This document shows positions 6,070-6,125 of a stretch of DNA of 6,125 nucleotides, one piece after another; the stretch's first letter is position 1; each line of letters opens with the position of its first letter. The position numbers and the translations under genes are program-made. The notes beneath the pieces are model-generated. The model did no database searches and had not been told where the DNA came from. It worked only from the letters and a program-made list of their open reading frames with translations. Source of the stretch: Dethiosulfatibacter sp. Lineage in GTDB: Bacteria > Bacillota_A > Clostridia > Tissierellales > Dethiosulfatibacteraceae. Where the stretch lies: positions 1-6,125 of the forward strand of contig JAHRFV010000156.1 of NCBI GenBank assembly GCA_019084435.1, written 5' to 3'.

Positions 6070-6125
6070 TCGCTGGGGATGTTGTTTTTTCAGATTTCTA
6101 TGCACTTCAATAGTAAGTTACAATA
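6070..6125. other. Window end with no supportable gene
   Basis: All frames are short and closed by stop codons within this stretch, and no ribosome site or recognisable protein end was found. It is upstream DNA of the minus-strand lipoprotein gene. Confidence 0.5.

Overview
The window looks like accessory chromosomal DNA from a low-to-moderate GC Gram-positive bacterium (Firmicutes, probably Clostridia). The grounds are strong AGGAGG-type ribosome sites, TTG start usage, two type II (lipoprotein) signal peptides, a DUF5412 protein of the kind common in Firmicutes, and an A/T-rich bidirectional hairpin terminator. No genus can be named from the sequence.

Layout. Bases 1-185 form a long imperfect inverted repeat. 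Its right arm lies inside the surviving 3' half of an ADP-ribosylglycohydrolase (ARH/DraG family) gene that ends at 573. Its left arm is an inverted copy of the same stretch and carries two in-frame stop codons. The N-terminal half of the enzyme, with half of its metal site, is not in the window. Next is a small membrane-anchored DUF5412 protein (644-997, TTG start). A consensus -10 box then precedes a large lipoprotein gene (1106-3511, +, 801 aa). A bidirectional hairpin terminator (3530-3569) separates it from a convergent second large lipoprotein gene (3591-5969, -, 792 aa), which has its own extended -10 promoter at 6040-6069. Bases 6070-6125 hold no supportable gene.

How the parts relate. 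The two lipoproteins dominate the window. They face each other, share a terminator, have nearly equal length, and both pair a lipobox and a helical middle with a beta-type C-terminal region. I cannot assign either to a characterised family. The first has a ZU5-like beta-sandwich segment ending in an H-L-S motif and a Gly/Ala-rich hydrophobic segment. The second has a Pro/Thr/Gln-rich stalk and a C-terminal domain with a probable disulfide. They may act together at the cell surface, but only arrangement and architecture suggest it. No CRISPR array, tRNA, rRNA or complete mobile element was seen. The most unusual features are the palindromic junction in the ARH gene and the undescribed lipoprotein pair.
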